64,000 nucleotides of DNA from Geodermatophilus amargosae (lineage in GTDB: Bacteria; Actinomycetota; Actinomycetes; Mycobacteriales; Geodermatophilaceae): positions 1 to 64,000 of the forward strand of contig NZ_FPBA01000001.1 in NCBI RefSeq assembly GCF_900116515.1, in the 5' to 3' direction. The notes beneath the pieces were generated by a model that ran no database searches, had not been told where the DNA came from, and saw only the letters and a list, made by a program, of their open reading frames with translations. Made by a program: the position numbers and the translations under genes. This document shows, one piece after another, positions 21,173 through 32,722 of the stretch; the stretch's first letter is position 1, and each line of letters starts with the position of its first letter.

Positions 21173-22150
21173 CTACGAGGGCCGAGCCGGCGCGGACAGG
21201 GAGACGGCGAAGTCACCGTCGGGGTCGGTCCACCAGTGCGTCATCCGCAGCCCGGCCGCGGCGAGCTCGGCCTCCACGCCCGCCCGGCGGAACTTGGCCG
21301 ACACCTCGGTGCGCAGCTCCTCACCCGCGGCGAAGCGCACGGTCAGGTCCAGCGCCGGCACGGTGACCACCTGGTCGGACCGCGACCGCAGCCGCATCTC
21401 GATCCACTCGCGCTCGGCGTCCCACAGCGCGACGTGGTCGAACGCGTCCGGGTCGAAGTCCGCGCCGAGCTCGCGGTCGAGCACGGCGAGCACGTTGCGG
21501 TTGAACGCCGCGGTCACCCCGGCGGCGTCGTCGTAGGCACGCACCAGCCGGTCCGGGTCCTTGACCAGGTCGGTGCCGAGCAGGAAGGAGTCGCCGGGCG
21601 CGAGCGTGCCGGCCAGCTCGGCGAGGAACGCCGCCCGCGGGCCGGGCTCGAGGTTGCCGATGGTGGAGCCGAGGAAGGCCACCAGCCGCCGTCCGGAGCG
21701 GGGCAGCAGGGCCAGGTGCTCGGTGAAGTCCCCGACGACGGCGTCGACGGCGATGCCCGGGTACTCCGCGCCGATCGACGCGCCGGCCGACTCCAGCACG
21801 GTCGGGTCGACGTCGAAGGGCACGAACCGCCGCAGCGTGCCGGCCCGGGTGAGCGCGTCGAGCAGCAGCCGGGTCTTCTCGGAGGTGCCGCTGCCGAGCT
21901 CGACGAGCACCTCCGCACCGGAGGCCCGCGCCATCTCGTCCGCGTGAGCCTCCAGGACCGCGCGCTCGGCCCGCGTCGGGTAGTACTCGGGCAGCCGGGT
22001 GATCTCGTCGAACAGCTCGCTGCCGCGCGCGTCGTAGAACCAGCGGGGCGGCAGCGACCTCGGCGTCGCGGTGAGCCCGGTCAGGGCGTCGGCGCGCAGG
22101 GCCGCCCGGGCGGCGTCGGGGGCGAGGTGACTGGTCAGCGTGTCGGTCAC
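21173..22150 (-). CDS. egtD: L-histidine N-alpha-methyltransferase EgtD
   Basis: The 325-residue SAM-dependent enzyme trimethylates histidine to hercynine, the first step of ergothioneine synthesis. The SAM motif [12 protein letters not shown] is near 83-94. The family segments [21 protein letters not shown] and [11 protein letters not shown] and the histidine-binding [14 protein letters not shown] are all present. It is the last gene of the leftward egtABCD operon, 25 bases after egtC. Confidence 0.96.
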   Translation of the reverse strand: MTDTLTSHLAPDAARAALRADALTGLTATPRSLPPRWFYDARGSELFDEITRLPEYYPTRAERAVLEAHADEMARASGAEVLVELGSGTSEKTRLLLDALTRAGTLRRFVPFDVDPTVLESAGASIGAEYPGIAVDAVVGDFTEHLALLPRSGRRLVAFLGSTIGNLEPGPRAAFLAELAGTLAPGDSFLLGTDLVKDPDRLVRAYDDAAGVTAAFNRNVLAVLDRELGADFDPDAFDHVALWDAEREWIEMRLRSRSDQVVTVPALDLTVRFAAGEELRTEVSAKFRRAGVEAELAAAGLRMTHWWTDPDGDFAVSLSAPARPS

Positions 22151-22175
22151 GGGTCTCCTCTGCTCGGAGTGGGCA

Positions 22176-22865
22176 TCAGGTCAGCGCGGTGACGGTCAGG
22201 CCGTCGGGGGTCACCTCGACCAGGGAGCGGTCGGGGACGTCGCTCCACGCGGGGTCGTCGTCCCACGGCTCGCTGGCCAGCGCGGTCCCCTCGTCGGTGA
22301 CCAGGGCGGACAGCGTGTCGCCCCACGTGGTGGCCAGCAGCCGGGTGCCGTCGGCGGCGAGCAGGTTGAGCCGGGCGGCGGGGTCGGCGGCGCCCACCTC
22401 CCGGACGACGTCGCCCAGCGCCCCGGCGCCGCGGGAGAACACCAGCGCGGCGAGCAGCGCGCTGTCCACCGTGGACTCGGCGTCGCGCACCGGCGGCAGC
22501 ACGGCGCGGTCCACCCGGCCGTTGTGCGACAGCAGCCAGCGGCCGTCGGTGAACGGCGCGACGGCGCTCTCCTCCAGCGGCATGCCGACCGTCGCCGAGC
22601 GGACGGCGGCCACCACGCACCCGGACACCAGCACCGGCGCCACCGAGGCGAACGACGGGTCGCCCCACAGCGGCCGCGCCGAGCGCCACCGAGCCGGGCC
22701 CTCGCGGCCCTCGGTCCAGAACCCCACGCCCCAGCCGTCGGCGTTCACGGTGCCGTACCGCTGCCGCCGCGGCGCCCACGACTGCACCAGCAGCGACGAC
22801 GGCGGCTCGAGCACCAGCGAGGACACCGACCGCGGCCGGCCCAGCCAGGCGAGGTGGCGGCACAC
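22176..22865 (-). CDS. egtC: Gamma-glutamyl hercynylcysteine sulfoxide hydrolase EgtC
   Basis: The 229-residue class II glutamine-amidotransferase-fold hydrolase removes the glutamate from gamma-glutamyl-hercynylcysteine sulfoxide. The GTG at 22865 places Cys2 at the new N-terminus (V/M-CRHLAW), as required for the nucleophile. Other family motifs are [10 protein letters not shown] and LLSHNGRVD. It starts 2 bases after the egtB stop, consistent with coupled translation. Confidence 0.95.
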   Translation of the reverse strand: MCRHLAWLGRPRSVSSLVLEPPSSLLVQSWAPRRQRYGTVNADGWGVGFWTEGREGPARWRSARPLWGDPSFASVAPVLVSGCVVAAVRSATVGMPLEESAVAPFTDGRWLLSHNGRVDRAVLPPVRDAESTVDSALLAALVFSRGAGALGDVVREVGAADPAARLNLLAADGTRLLATTWGDTLSALVTDEGTALASEPWDDDPAWSDVPDRSLVEVTPDGLTVTALT

Positions 22866-22867
22866 GG

Positions 22868-24151
22868 TCAGTCCACCGTCCAGGCCAGCCGGAACCCGCT
22901 GAAGACCTGCCGGCGGATCGGGTGGTCCCAGTTGCGGAAGCTCGGCCGCAGGATCGAGGGCTCCACCGACCACGCGCCGCCGCGCAGCACCCGGTGGTCG
23001 CCGCCGAAGAACGGCGCGGAGTAGTCGGCGTAGAGCATCGGCGTGAACCCGGGCCAGGCCTCGAAGCCCGACGACGTCCACTCCCAGACGTCGCCGACCA
23101 TCTGCTCGGCGCCGTACGCCGACGCGCCGCCGGGGTAGGCGCCCACGGGCGCGGGCCGCAGCGCGGAGCCGCCCAGGTTGGCCAGCGCCGGCGTCGGCGC
23201 GGCGTCGCCCCACGGCCAGCGTCGTCGGCGGCCGGTGGCCGGGTCCCACACCGCGGCCTTCTCCCACTCGGCCTCGGTGGGCAGCCGGGCGCCGGCCCAG
23301 GCGGCGTAGGCCTCGGCCTCGAACCACGTGACGTGCTGGACCGGCTCGTCGGGCGGGATCTCCTCGAGGACGCCGAAGCGGGTGCGCACCGTGCCCCCCG
23401 GGCTCCAGTACTGCGGCCGCTCCAGCCCGTCCTCCTGCCGGTGCGCCCAGCCGCGCCCGGACCACCAGCGCGGGGTGTCGTAGCCGCCGTCGGCGACGAA
23501 GGCCGCGTACTCGCCGTTGGTCACCGGCACCCGGCCGATGCGGAAGGCGGGGACGTCGACGACGTGCGCGGGCCGCTCGTTGTCCAGCGAGAACGGCTCG
23601 TCGGCGGCGTCGACCCCGAGCACGAACGGGCCGCCCGGCACGAGCACCGACGTGCCGGCCACGCCCGGCCGCCCGGGCGGCAGCGGGGTGCCCTCGCCCA
23701 GCAGCGGCGGGCCGGTGCGGACGGCCAGCGCCTGCAGCATCGTCTCGTCGTGCTGCTGCTCGTGGCTGACGACCATCGCGACGTCGAAGGGGTCGTCGTC
23801 CGGGCCGAACCGCTCGAGCCGGTCGAGCACCCGCCCGCGCACCTCCCGGCCGAGGGCGCGCGCCTCGACCGGCGGCAGCAGCGGCAGCCGGGCGCGCACC
23901 GCCCGCGGCTGGGAGAAGGCGTCGTAGAGCGCCTCGACCGCGGGCGGCAGCAGGCCCGGGCGGCGGGCGTCGCCGCCGCGCAGCAGCCACAGGTCCTCCT
24001 GCTGCGCGACGTGCGCGAGGTCCCAGACCAGCGGGCTGAGCAGCGGGGTGTGCTGGCGCAGCAGTTCCGGGTCGTCGTGGTCGGTGAGCAGGAGCGTCCG
24101 CTGCCGGGCGGTCTCCAGGTCGCGGGCGAGCTGGTCGCGCAGGGCGGTCAC
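22868..24151 (-). CDS. egtB: Hercynylcysteine sulfoxide synthase EgtB
   Basis: The 427-residue non-haem iron enzyme couples hercynine with gamma-glutamylcysteine using oxygen. The N-terminal DinB-like domain carries the iron ligands His47, His130 and His134 (LAHVAQ and [11 protein letters not shown]), matching the spacing of the known family. The C-terminal formylglycine-generating-enzyme/sulfatase-modifying domain (about 165-425) has VTNGEYAAF and [11 protein letters not shown]. The GTG start overlaps the egtA stop by 4 bases. Confidence 0.96.
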   Translation of the reverse strand: MTALRDQLARDLETARQRTLLLTDHDDPELLRQHTPLLSPLVWDLAHVAQQEDLWLLRGGDARRPGLLPPAVEALYDAFSQPRAVRARLPLLPPVEARALGREVRGRVLDRLERFGPDDDPFDVAMVVSHEQQHDETMLQALAVRTGPPLLGEGTPLPPGRPGVAGTSVLVPGGPFVLGVDAADEPFSLDNERPAHVVDVPAFRIGRVPVTNGEYAAFVADGGYDTPRWWSGRGWAHRQEDGLERPQYWSPGGTVRTRFGVLEEIPPDEPVQHVTWFEAEAYAAWAGARLPTEAEWEKAAVWDPATGRRRRWPWGDAAPTPALANLGGSALRPAPVGAYPGGASAYGAEQMVGDVWEWTSSGFEAWPGFTPMLYADYSAPFFGGDHRVLRGGAWSVEPSILRPSFRNWDHPIRRQVFSGFRLAWTVD

Positions 24152-25404
24152 GGGTGCACCTCCGGGGTCTCTGTGGCGGTCAGGAGGGCCGCGGCCGGGT
24201 CGCGGGGCAGCGCGTCGCCGGGGCAGCGGCCGGCCTCGGCGAGCGCGGCCAGCGCCTCGACCTCCGGCCGCAGGGACGGGTCGACGACGGCCAGCGCGGC
24301 CGACAGGCACCGCACCGCGGCGGTGCGCAGGTCGCGGTCGGCCAGTCCGTCGCGGGCGGCGCGGTCCCAGGCGCCGGCCACGGGCGCGCTGGCCTCGGCC
24401 GCGGCGTCGGCGGCGCCGGCGTCGTCGAGCAGCGCGGTGGTGACCGCGGCCAGCGCGGGCCACCACGGCTCGGGCGCGGCGTCGAGGTAGCGGATCTCCA
24501 GGTAGCCGCGCAGCCGCACCGGCGGGAAGAGCGTGGACAGGTGGTAGTCGAGGTCGGCCGCGGTGGGGCGGCGACCGCCCAGCGGGACCGCGCCGGTCAC
24601 CCAGTCGGCGAAGCGGGTGCGGGTCAGCACCGGTTCGGCGGCGCCGGTGTCGGCGTCGCGGACGAGCATCACCGGGGCGGCCAGCGCGTAGTGCGCCCAC
24701 TCGCCGGCCGGGTCGTCCCCGCCGAGCAGCGGACCGCAGCGCGCCTGGTCCAGCGCGCCCCACACCCGCTGCCGCGACGAGCGCCACCCGGTCGCCCGGC
24801 CGCCGAGCAGCGGCGAGCACGCGGAGACGGCGACCAGCACCGGGCCGAGCTGGTGGGCCAGCGCCACCCGCCCGCTCCACCCGTCCCGCGGTCCGGCGTC
24901 CAGGTTGACCTGCAGCGACGCGGTCGCGGTCATCATCGCCGTCCCCGCGGAGCCGCAGCCGACGGCGGTGAAGTGCCGCTCCATCGCGCGGTAGCGCGGC
25001 CCGGGGCTGACCCGGGCCGGCCGGCGCAGCGGGTCGGCTCCCACCGGTGCCAGGCCCAGCCGGGCGGCCGCCAGCGCGGTGGCGAGGACGGCGCGGTCGG
25101 CCCGCAGCGCCGCGACCGCGGCGGCGGCGCCGGGCAGCGGCGGCCCGGACAGCTCGACCTGGCCGCCGGGTTCCAGGGTCACCCGGCTGCCGCCCGGGAG
25201 GGGGGGCAGGGCCGCCACTGCGGCGGTCACCCGGTCCCAGGGCACGCGGCAGGCCGGGGCGTCCAGGTCGACCAGGTGCGCCTCGAGCTCCAGGCCTACC
25301 GAGCCGCCCGGCCCCGGCCGCAGCGCTCCGGCGGTGACGGCGGTGACGGCGGTCTCGAGGTCGAGCGCGGTGCGCTCCTCCACGGCAGGGGCCACGGGGC
25401 CCAC
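24148..25404 (-). CDS. egtA: Glutamate-cysteine ligase EgtA
   Basis: The 418-residue ATP-dependent ligase makes gamma-glutamylcysteine for EgtB. It has the GCS2-type core: [10 protein letters not shown] near 37-46, the RYRAMERHF region, [13 protein letters not shown] near 158-170, and [10 protein letters not shown]. It is the first gene of egtABCD. The GTG start at 25404 is uncertain by a few codons. The 167-bp space to the divergent DUF309 gene must hold the operon promoter. Confidence 0.92.
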   Translation of the reverse strand: MGPVAPAVEERTALDLETAVTAVTAGALRPGPGGSVGLELEAHLVDLDAPACRVPWDRVTAAVAALPPLPGGSRVTLEPGGQVELSGPPLPGAAAAVAALRADRAVLATALAAARLGLAPVGADPLRRPARVSPGPRYRAMERHFTAVGCGSAGTAMMTATASLQVNLDAGPRDGWSGRVALAHQLGPVLVAVSACSPLLGGRATGWRSSRQRVWGALDQARCGPLLGGDDPAGEWAHYALAAPVMLVRDADTGAAEPVLTRTRFADWVTGAVPLGGRRPTAADLDYHLSTLFPPVRLRGYLEIRYLDAAPEPWWPALAAVTTALLDDAGAADAAAEASAPVAGAWDRAARDGLADRDLRTAAVRCLSAALAVVDPSLRPEVEALAALAEAGRCPGDALPRDPAAALLTATETPEVHP

Positions 25405-25571
25405 CCCCTCCAGGTCCGGACCGGTCGCCGGGGCGACCGCGGGTCGGTGCGGGGGCGGCTCCGCGCGGGGGGCCGTCCTCGTCTGTCATCCAGTCACCCG
25501 ACGGCGGCGGTGGCAAGCCCTCCGCGGACGCGCACCGCGCCGTCGTCCGGTGTTCGCGGGAGGATCCCCCG

Positions 25572-26069
25572 GTGGTTTCCCCCCGCGACCGCGACGCCGG
25601 GGGGCGGGCCCGCAACGCCCGTCCCCGCGACGCCCTCGGCCGACCGCTGCCGCACGGCGCCGCCGGGGAGGAGCGGGCACCGGAGGGGGTGCCGCGCACG
25701 CCGGACGAGGCGCTCACCGAGGCGCAGCGGCTGCTCGACGCCGGCCGCCCGTTCCACGCCCACGAGGTGCTCGAGGACGCCTGGAAGGCCGCGCCCGAGG
25801 AGGAGCGGCAGCTGTGGCGGGGGCTGGCGCAGCTCGCCGTCGGCCTGACCCACGCCGCTCGGGGCAACGACCGCGGCGCCGCCCGGCTGGTCGAGCGGGG
25901 CGCGGGCAACGTGGCGCCCTACGCGGCGGCACCGCCGCACGGGGTCGACGTCGCCGGGCTGGTGGAGTGGGCGCGCCGGCCGGTCGCCGCCGACCGGCCG
26001 TTCCTGCTGCGCGCGCGCCTGGCCCGGCCAGCTGACCCCGGGCAGACTCGGCACGGGAGGTCCCCATGA
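25572..26069 (+). CDS. DUF309 domain-containing protein
   Basis: The 165-residue cytoplasmic protein contains the DUF309 core ([20 protein letters not shown] then [20 protein letters not shown], about residues 50-90), a small helical bundle of unknown function. A GGGAGGA site precedes the GTG at 25572. The N-terminal 40 residues are Arg/Gly-rich and likely disordered. The stop overlaps the ATG of the next gene by 4 bases. Confidence 0.83.
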   Translation: MVSPRDRDAGGRARNARPRDALGRPLPHGAAGEERAPEGVPRTPDEALTEAQRLLDAGRPFHAHEVLEDAWKAAPEEERQLWRGLAQLAVGLTHAARGNDRGAARLVERGAGNVAPYAAAPPHGVDVAGLVEWARRPVAADRPFLLRARLARPADPGQTRHGRSP

Positions 26070-26503
26070 GGAGCTACGAGGCGACGGTCCGGATCGACGC
26101 GAGCCCGGAGGAGGTCTGGCGCGACCTCGTCGACGTCGGCTCCTGGCGCGACTGGGACTCCGGCGTCGACCGGGTCGAGGGCCGCGTCGCGCTGGGGGAG
26201 CGGCTGACGCTCTACGCCACGATGATCCGCAGCCGCCCGTTCGTCGTGACCGTCACCGAGCTCCGGCCTCGGGAGGCGATGCGCTGGCGCGGCGGGCTGC
26301 CGCTCGGACTGGCGGTCATCGAGCGCACCTACCAGCTCGACGCGCAGGACGACGGCGGCACGGTGCTCACCGTCCGCGAGGACCAGACCGGCCCGCTGGC
26401 CTGGGTGACCGAGCGCTCGACGCCGGACCTCAACCCGTCGTTCCGCCAGTTCTGCGCCGGGGTCAAGGCCCGCGCCGAGGGCCGGTCCCGCGCGTCGGGC
26501 TGA
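26066..26503 (+). CDS. SRPBCC/polyketide-cyclase-fold family protein
   Basis: The 145-residue protein has the START/SRPBCC ligand-binding fold pattern. It starts [20 protein letters not shown], continues VGSWRDWDSGVDRVEG, has ERTYQLDAQDDGGTVLTVRE in the middle, and a C-terminal amphipathic helix. Such proteins bind small hydrophobic ligands. The ATGA overlap with the DUF309 gene shows coupling. It ends one base before the convergent regulator gene, so there is no room for a separate terminator. Confidence 0.82.
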   Translation: MRSYEATVRIDASPEEVWRDLVDVGSWRDWDSGVDRVEGRVALGERLTLYATMIRSRPFVVTVTELRPREAMRWRGGLPLGLAVIERTYQLDAQDDGGTVLTVREDQTGPLAWVTERSTPDLNPSFRQFCAGVKARAEGRSRASG

Positions 26504-26504
26504 G

Positions 26505-29500
26505 TCAGCGGTAGCGGCCGAGCAGGGCGCGGGCCCGGTCGGCGAAGGGCGCGAAGCCGAAGGCGTCGCACACCTCCAGCGCACGCCGCAGCTCCGCCTC
26601 CGCACCGGGCCGGCCGAGCAGCCCGAGCACGCCGCCGCGGTAGAGGGCGGTCGGCCCGAGGACCGTCGTGCCGGCCCACAGCACCACCACGGTGTCCCCG
26701 TAGCCCTCCAGGGCCGGCAGCAGCGGCGCGGCCAGGTCGCGGTCGCCGAGCTCCAGGGCGGTGTCGGCGAGCAGCACGGTCTGCACCGGCTCCCGCGCAC
26801 CGTGCGCCGGGAGGGTGAGCCACCGCTCGACGACGGCCTGCGCCTGCTCGCGCCGGCCGGCCTGGGCGTGCGCCAGGGCCAGGATCGCCAGCCAGCTGGC
26901 GTCGACGGTCGCGGCGAGGTCGACGATCTCGGGCACCAGGGAGCCCATCCGCCGCTCGTGCCAGGCGGCGATGCCCTCGATCGTCTGCCGGGACATCCGG
27001 GTGACGTCGGCGGCGGCCGGGGAGGTGGTCGGGGCCTCGCGGACGGCGGCGTCGGCCAGCCAGCGCGCCTCGACGGCGTCCCCGCGGGCCAGCGCCATCC
27101 CCGCGGACCACCAGGCGTCCAGCTGCAGCAGGTCGCCGTCGCCGCGGCGGGTGGCCAGCTCGGTGAACCGGCGGGAGACCGCCGCCGCCTCGTCGGCCTG
27201 CACCGTCTCGGTGAGCGCGCAGCGCAGCAGGTGCAGCGCGGTGGCCTCGGCGGCGGGGTCGCCGGCCGACTCGCGCAGCAGCGCCCGGGCCAGCTCCACC
27301 CGGCGGGCGGCGTGCGTGGGCGTCCAGTCGGCCACGAACCGGGCGACCCGGGCCCGCGGCCGCGCGGCCGGGACGCTCCCCGCCGCGGCCAGCGCGCGGT
27401 CGGCGAGCTCGCGGCGCCCGCCTCGCCCGCGGAGGCGCGCTGCACCGCCAGCGCGGCCAGCACCGCGGACGCCAGCTCGGGCGGCAGCGCGTCGGCGCCC
27501 GCGGCGGCCTCCTCCAGCAGCGCGACGTCGGTGGCCGCCGGCGCGCCGACCGAGGCCCAGTAGCCGCCGAGCCCGCCGCCGGCCGAGGCGACGGCGGCCC
27601 GGGCCAGCCGGGCGGGGTCGCCGAGGTCGCGGGCCAGGTCCGCCGACGCGCGCAGCGCCGCGCCGCTCTCCTCGAGCAGGCCCAGCCTCCGCAGCGCCCG
27701 GCCGCGTACCAGGTGCAGGTCGGCGGCCAGCGCCTCCTCCCCGGGCGGCACGTGCCCCAGCCCGCGGTCGGCGAGCGCGCCGGCCTCGTCGACACCGGCC
27801 CGGTCGAGCGCCTCGCGGGCGGCCCGCAGGCAGGCCCGCGCGGCCGCCGGGTCGGGCCCGCCAGCCGCGGCCTCGCTGCGGTGCACGGCGATGGCGCCGG
27901 CCGCGGTCGCCGCCGCCGGGCCGGCCGCCAGGACGTCGGCCACCCGGCCGTGCACGCGCGCCCGCTCGACCGGGCCCAGGTCGGCCAGCAGCACCTCGCG
28001 GACCAGGTCGTGCGCCACCCGCACCCGGCCCGGGGACGTCTCGACCAGCAGCCCCGCGCCCAGCGCCGTCGTCACCCCGCCGTCGTCGCCGGGCGCGACG
28101 GCGGCCAGCAGGCCGACCGGCACGTCCCGGCCGGCGACCGCGGCCGCGGCGAGCACGTCCCGCGCGGACGCGGGCAGGCCCGCCAGACGCAGCCGGACGA
28201 CGTCGCGGACCCCGGCCGGCACTCCCTCCCCGGCCGACGGCGGCAGCGCGGCCAGCTCGGTGACGAAGAACGGGTTGCCGCCGGTGCGCTCGGCCAGCGT
28301 GGCGGCGACCGCGCCGCTGCGCGGGCCGCTGCGCAGCTCCGCGACCAGGTCGGCGACCTCGCCGGCCGCCAGCCCGGCCAGCCGCAGCCGGCGCGCGCCC
28401 GGCAGCCGGGCGGCCAGCCCGAGCACCCGGGTGAGCGCCGGGTCGCCGGTGGCCTCCTCGCGGCAGGTCGCCGCCAGCAGCAGCCGGCTGCCGTCCAGCT
28501 GGGAGAGGACCACCTCGAGCACGTGCAGCGAGTCGCCGTCGGCCCACTGCAGGTCGTCGAGGACGACGAGCAGCGGCCGCTCGGCGGCGAGGGCGTGCAG
28601 CCGGCGGGCGGTGTCCAGGCCGAGGGCGAACCGGGCGCCGGTGTCGGCGCCGAGCGCCGCCTCGGGCAGCCCGCCGAGCACCTGCTGCCACGGCCAGTAC
28701 GGCGGCGCGCCGCCGATCTCGGCGCAGCGGCCCCAGCGGACGGCGGCCCCGGCGCGGGCGGCGAACGCCTCGACCAGCCGGGTCTTGCCGATGCCCGGCT
28801 CCCCGGTGACGACGACCGCGGTGCCGCGGCCGGCGCCCGCCGCCGCCCAGGCGCCCGCCAGCGCGGCCAGCTCCTCCGGCCGGCCCACGAAGCCGTCGCC
28901 GGCCGGTGCGGGGACGGGTGCCGACGCGGGCGCCGGGGTGCGTGCCGGGGTGGCCAGCGCGGCGTCCTGGCGCAGCACGGCGGCCTCGAGGTCGCGCAGC
29001 TCGGCCGAGGGGTCCAGGCCCAGCTCGTCGGCGACCCGCTCGCGGGTGCGGCGCAGCACGTCGAGCGCGTCGGCCTGGCGGCCGGCCCGGTACAGCGCCC
29101 GTGCCAGCAGCGCGGCGGTGTGCTCGCGCAGCGGGGCGACGGCGGCGGCCGCGGTGAGGTCGGGGACGAGCTCGGCGCCGGCCCCCAGCGCCAGCCGCGC
29201 CCCGGCCAGCCGCTCGACGGCGACCAGCCGCAGCTCCTCCAGCCGCGCGACCACCGGGACGACGTCCCCAACGTCGGCGACGTCGGCGTAGGGCCGGTCC
29301 TGCCAGCGGGCCAGCGCCTCGGTCAGCAGCCGGGCGGCCGCGCCGTCGTCCGCGGCCGCGCCGGCGGTGACCAGGTCGGCGAAGGCGTGCGCGTCGACGG
29401 CGGTGCGCGGCAGGACCAGGGCGTAGCCGTCGCCGCGGGTCACCAGGACGGCGGCGTCGCGGGCCCCGCGGCCCGGGTCGAGGAGCCGGCGCAGGCGGCT

Positions 29501-29704
29501 GACGTGGCCCTGCAGCGTCGTCGTCGCCGTGGCCGGCGGGGCGCCGCGCCAGAGGCGGTCGGCCAGCGCGGCGGCCGGCACCGGACGGCCCTCGGCGGCG
29601 GCCAGCAACGCCAGGACCTCGGCGGGCCGGCGCCCGCCGAGGTCCAGGTCGACGCCGTCGCGCAGCAACCGCGTCGGCCCGAGCACGTCCAGCCGCAGGT
29701 CCAC
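26505..29704 (-). pseudogene. BTAD/AfsR-type ATPase regulator, frameshifted
   Basis: The first frame (29704 to about 27420) encodes an OmpR-like winged helix (LRLDVLGPTRLLRDGVDLDL), a bacterial transcriptional activation domain, and a STAND-type ATPase with Walker A TGEPGIGKTRLVEAF and Walker B LLVVLDDLQWAD. The C-terminal helical repeats continue in a second frame from about 27420 to 26505 (RRELADRALAAAGS onwards to ALLGRYR). The change lies in a C-run at 27417-27419 of the plus strand, where one missing base would restore a single reading frame of about 1066 residues. It is either a real one-base deletion or a sequencing error. A full-length paralogue lies at 55734-59159. Confidence 0.8.
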
Positions 29705-29741
29705 GGCGACGGAGGGTAGGTGCTCGGCACGCCCCCGGGGG

Positions 29742-30632
29742 TCAGCCGACCACCGTGCCGCCATCGGGTGACCGGCGCAGGGGTGCGATCCGCCACCAGG
29801 CGAGCGCGGTGAGCAGCAGCGTCCCGGCGCCCATGACGCCGGTCTCCGTGGAGAACCACTCGGTGGGCCCGCTGTCGGCGGTCAGCGGCGCGAGCACGTG
29901 GTAGAGCAGCGCGTTGAGCACCGCGTGCGCCAGCACGCCCGGCCAGATCCCCCAGCGCAGCTGCATCGAGGCGAGCACGGCGCCCAGCGAGGTGGTGCCC
30001 ACGGTGAGGAACAGCAGCGCGAAGGGCACCGGGACGCCGGCGGGCGAGCCGCCGAGGAAGAGCACCAGCGGCCAGTGGAACAGCGACCAGGCCAGCCCGC
30101 TGACCAGGACGACGGTGCGCGGGCCGGCGACCTCGGCGAGGCGCTGCACCAGGAGGCCGCGCCAGCCGACGTCCTCGGCGAGCGCGAGGGCGACGTAGGG
30201 CAGGACCAGCACGGTGAGCCCCAGCGCGACCGTCGGCGTGAGCCCGTCGGAGGCGAAGCCGGCCAGCCCGGTGGCCCACAGCAGCCCCCCGGCGGCCAGG
30301 GTCGGCAGCAGGCCCCAGAGCCAGGCGGTCCCGAGGCTGCGCCACGACGTCCGGCGGAAGCCCCAGCCGGGCCGGCGCAGGGTCCCCGCGGTGACCAGCC
30401 GGGCCAGGACCGCGGCCAGCAGCGGGATCAGCGCCTGGCCGAACAGCAGCGCCTGCTCCAGCGGCGGCGCCTGGTCGACGTGCGCGACGTCGGCGTCGGC
30501 CGCGGCCGCGAGCGAGGTGGTGACGGTGAGCAGGCCGGCGGTCGTACCGAGGAAGACGGCGACCTCCCGCCACGGCGACGGGCGGACCGCGGGTGCGGCC
30601 GGCGGGGCGGACAGGGACGGGGTGGCGGTCAT
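29742..30632 (-). CDS. CPBP family intramembrane protease-like protein
   Basis: The 296-residue membrane protein has about eight hydrophobic spans. Its CPBP/Abi motifs are EDVGWRG (about 153-159; the usual EExxxR glutamate pair is here Glu-Asp), FHWP (about 184-187) and HAVLNAL (about 236-242). CPBP proteins are glutamic-type intramembrane proteases or scaffolds involved in prenyl-protein processing or bacteriocin self-immunity. A large imperfect palindrome lies upstream. No partner gene is apparent. Confidence 0.85.
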   Translation of the reverse strand: MTATPSLSAPPAAPAVRPSPWREVAVFLGTTAGLLTVTTSLAAAADADVAHVDQAPPLEQALLFGQALIPLLAAVLARLVTAGTLRRPGWGFRRTSWRSLGTAWLWGLLPTLAAGGLLWATGLAGFASDGLTPTVALGLTVLVLPYVALALAEDVGWRGLLVQRLAEVAGPRTVVLVSGLAWSLFHWPLVLFLGGSPAGVPVPFALLFLTVGTTSLGAVLASMQLRWGIWPGVLAHAVLNALLYHVLAPLTADSGPTEWFSTETGVMGAGTLLLTALAWWRIAPLRRSPDGGTVVG

Positions 30633-30695
30633 GGCGGGCGGCTCCTGGCGGGATGCGGTCTCGGACGGCGCCCACCGTCGGGGCCGGGCCTGGTC

Positions 30696-30735
30696 GGCCG
30701 CTGGTCGACCACTGGCGCGGCGGCGACCAGCGGCC
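30696..30735. promoter_or_regulatory. Inverted repeat in divergent promoter region
   Basis: GGCCGCTGGTCG at 30696-30707 is matched exactly by its complement at 30724-30735. Outside one mismatch the pairing extends by CTGGT/ACCAG. It is centred between the leftward CPBP gene (start 30632) and the rightward gene at 30765. Its symmetry and place suggest an operator; no regulator gene is adjacent. Confidence 0.5.
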
Positions 30736-30764
30736 CACCAGCGCGCGGGCGCACGGTGCGGGAC

Positions 30765-31151
30765 ATGGAGCCGCTGGACCCCGTCCCCCCGCCCGGCCGC
30801 CCCGCCGCCGAGGCGGTGACGGTCCCGCCGGGCACCCCGGCGCGCCGCCTGGTCGCCCGCGGTGCCGACGTCGTGCTGGTGGTGGTGGCCGGCTGCCCGC
30901 TCGTGGCGCTCGGTGCCGCGCCCGCGCAGCCGCGGCCGCCGGGCTCGTCGGTCGTCTGCCCCCGGGGCGTGCCGTGGTCGGTGGCCGGGGCCGACGCCGA
31001 GGCGCGGCTGGTCGTCGTCGCCGTGCCGGCCGGGCCGCAGTCGACACTGGCCACGCTGCTGGGGCTGCCCCCGCTCGACGGCGCCGCGCTCGTGGCGGCG
31101 GCGGCCGACGGCGGGCTGGAGGTCGTGCTGGAGCCGATCGCCGGCACCTGA
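30765..31151 (+). CDS. Hypothetical protein (128 aa)
   Basis: The 128-residue protein starts at an ATG without a strong ribosome site. It is rich in Ala, Pro and Val, with alternating hydrophobic strands (DVVLVVVAGCPLVALG; EARLVVVAVPAG) and no clear signal peptide or transmembrane span. It contains two cysteines about 32 residues apart. I recognise no family. The codon pattern is strongly GC-rich at third positions, which supports it being real. It is 35 bases upstream of the malic enzyme gene and may be cotranscribed with it. Confidence 0.55.
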   Translation: MEPLDPVPPPGRPAAEAVTVPPGTPARRLVARGADVVLVVVAGCPLVALGAAPAQPRPPGSSVVCPRGVPWSVAGADAEARLVVVAVPAGPQSTLATLLGLPPLDGAALVAAAADGGLEVVLEPIAGT

Positions 31152-31186
31152 GCGCGGCGCGGGCCCGGCGGTGACACGATCGTCGT

Positions 31187-32677
<1,491 letters not shown>

Positions 32678-32680
32678 ATC

Positions 32681-32718
32681 CCGGGGTGGGCGTGGGTAGG
32701 CTCCCGTGCCCACCCCGG
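32681..32718. terminator. Terminator between convergent genes
   Basis: The arms CCGGGGTGGGC (32681-32691) and its complement (32708-32718) form an 11-bp stem. It lies in the 45-bp gap between the malic enzyme stop and the stop of the leftward protease gene, and serves both. Confidence 0.75.
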
Positions 32719-32722
32719 ACGG

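Noticed and set aside
25919-27416. Continuation of the first BTAD frame past the frameshift
   Set aside because: The frame stays open but the residues become Arg/Pro/Ala noise, while the other frame resumes the helical repeats; the open frame is accidental.
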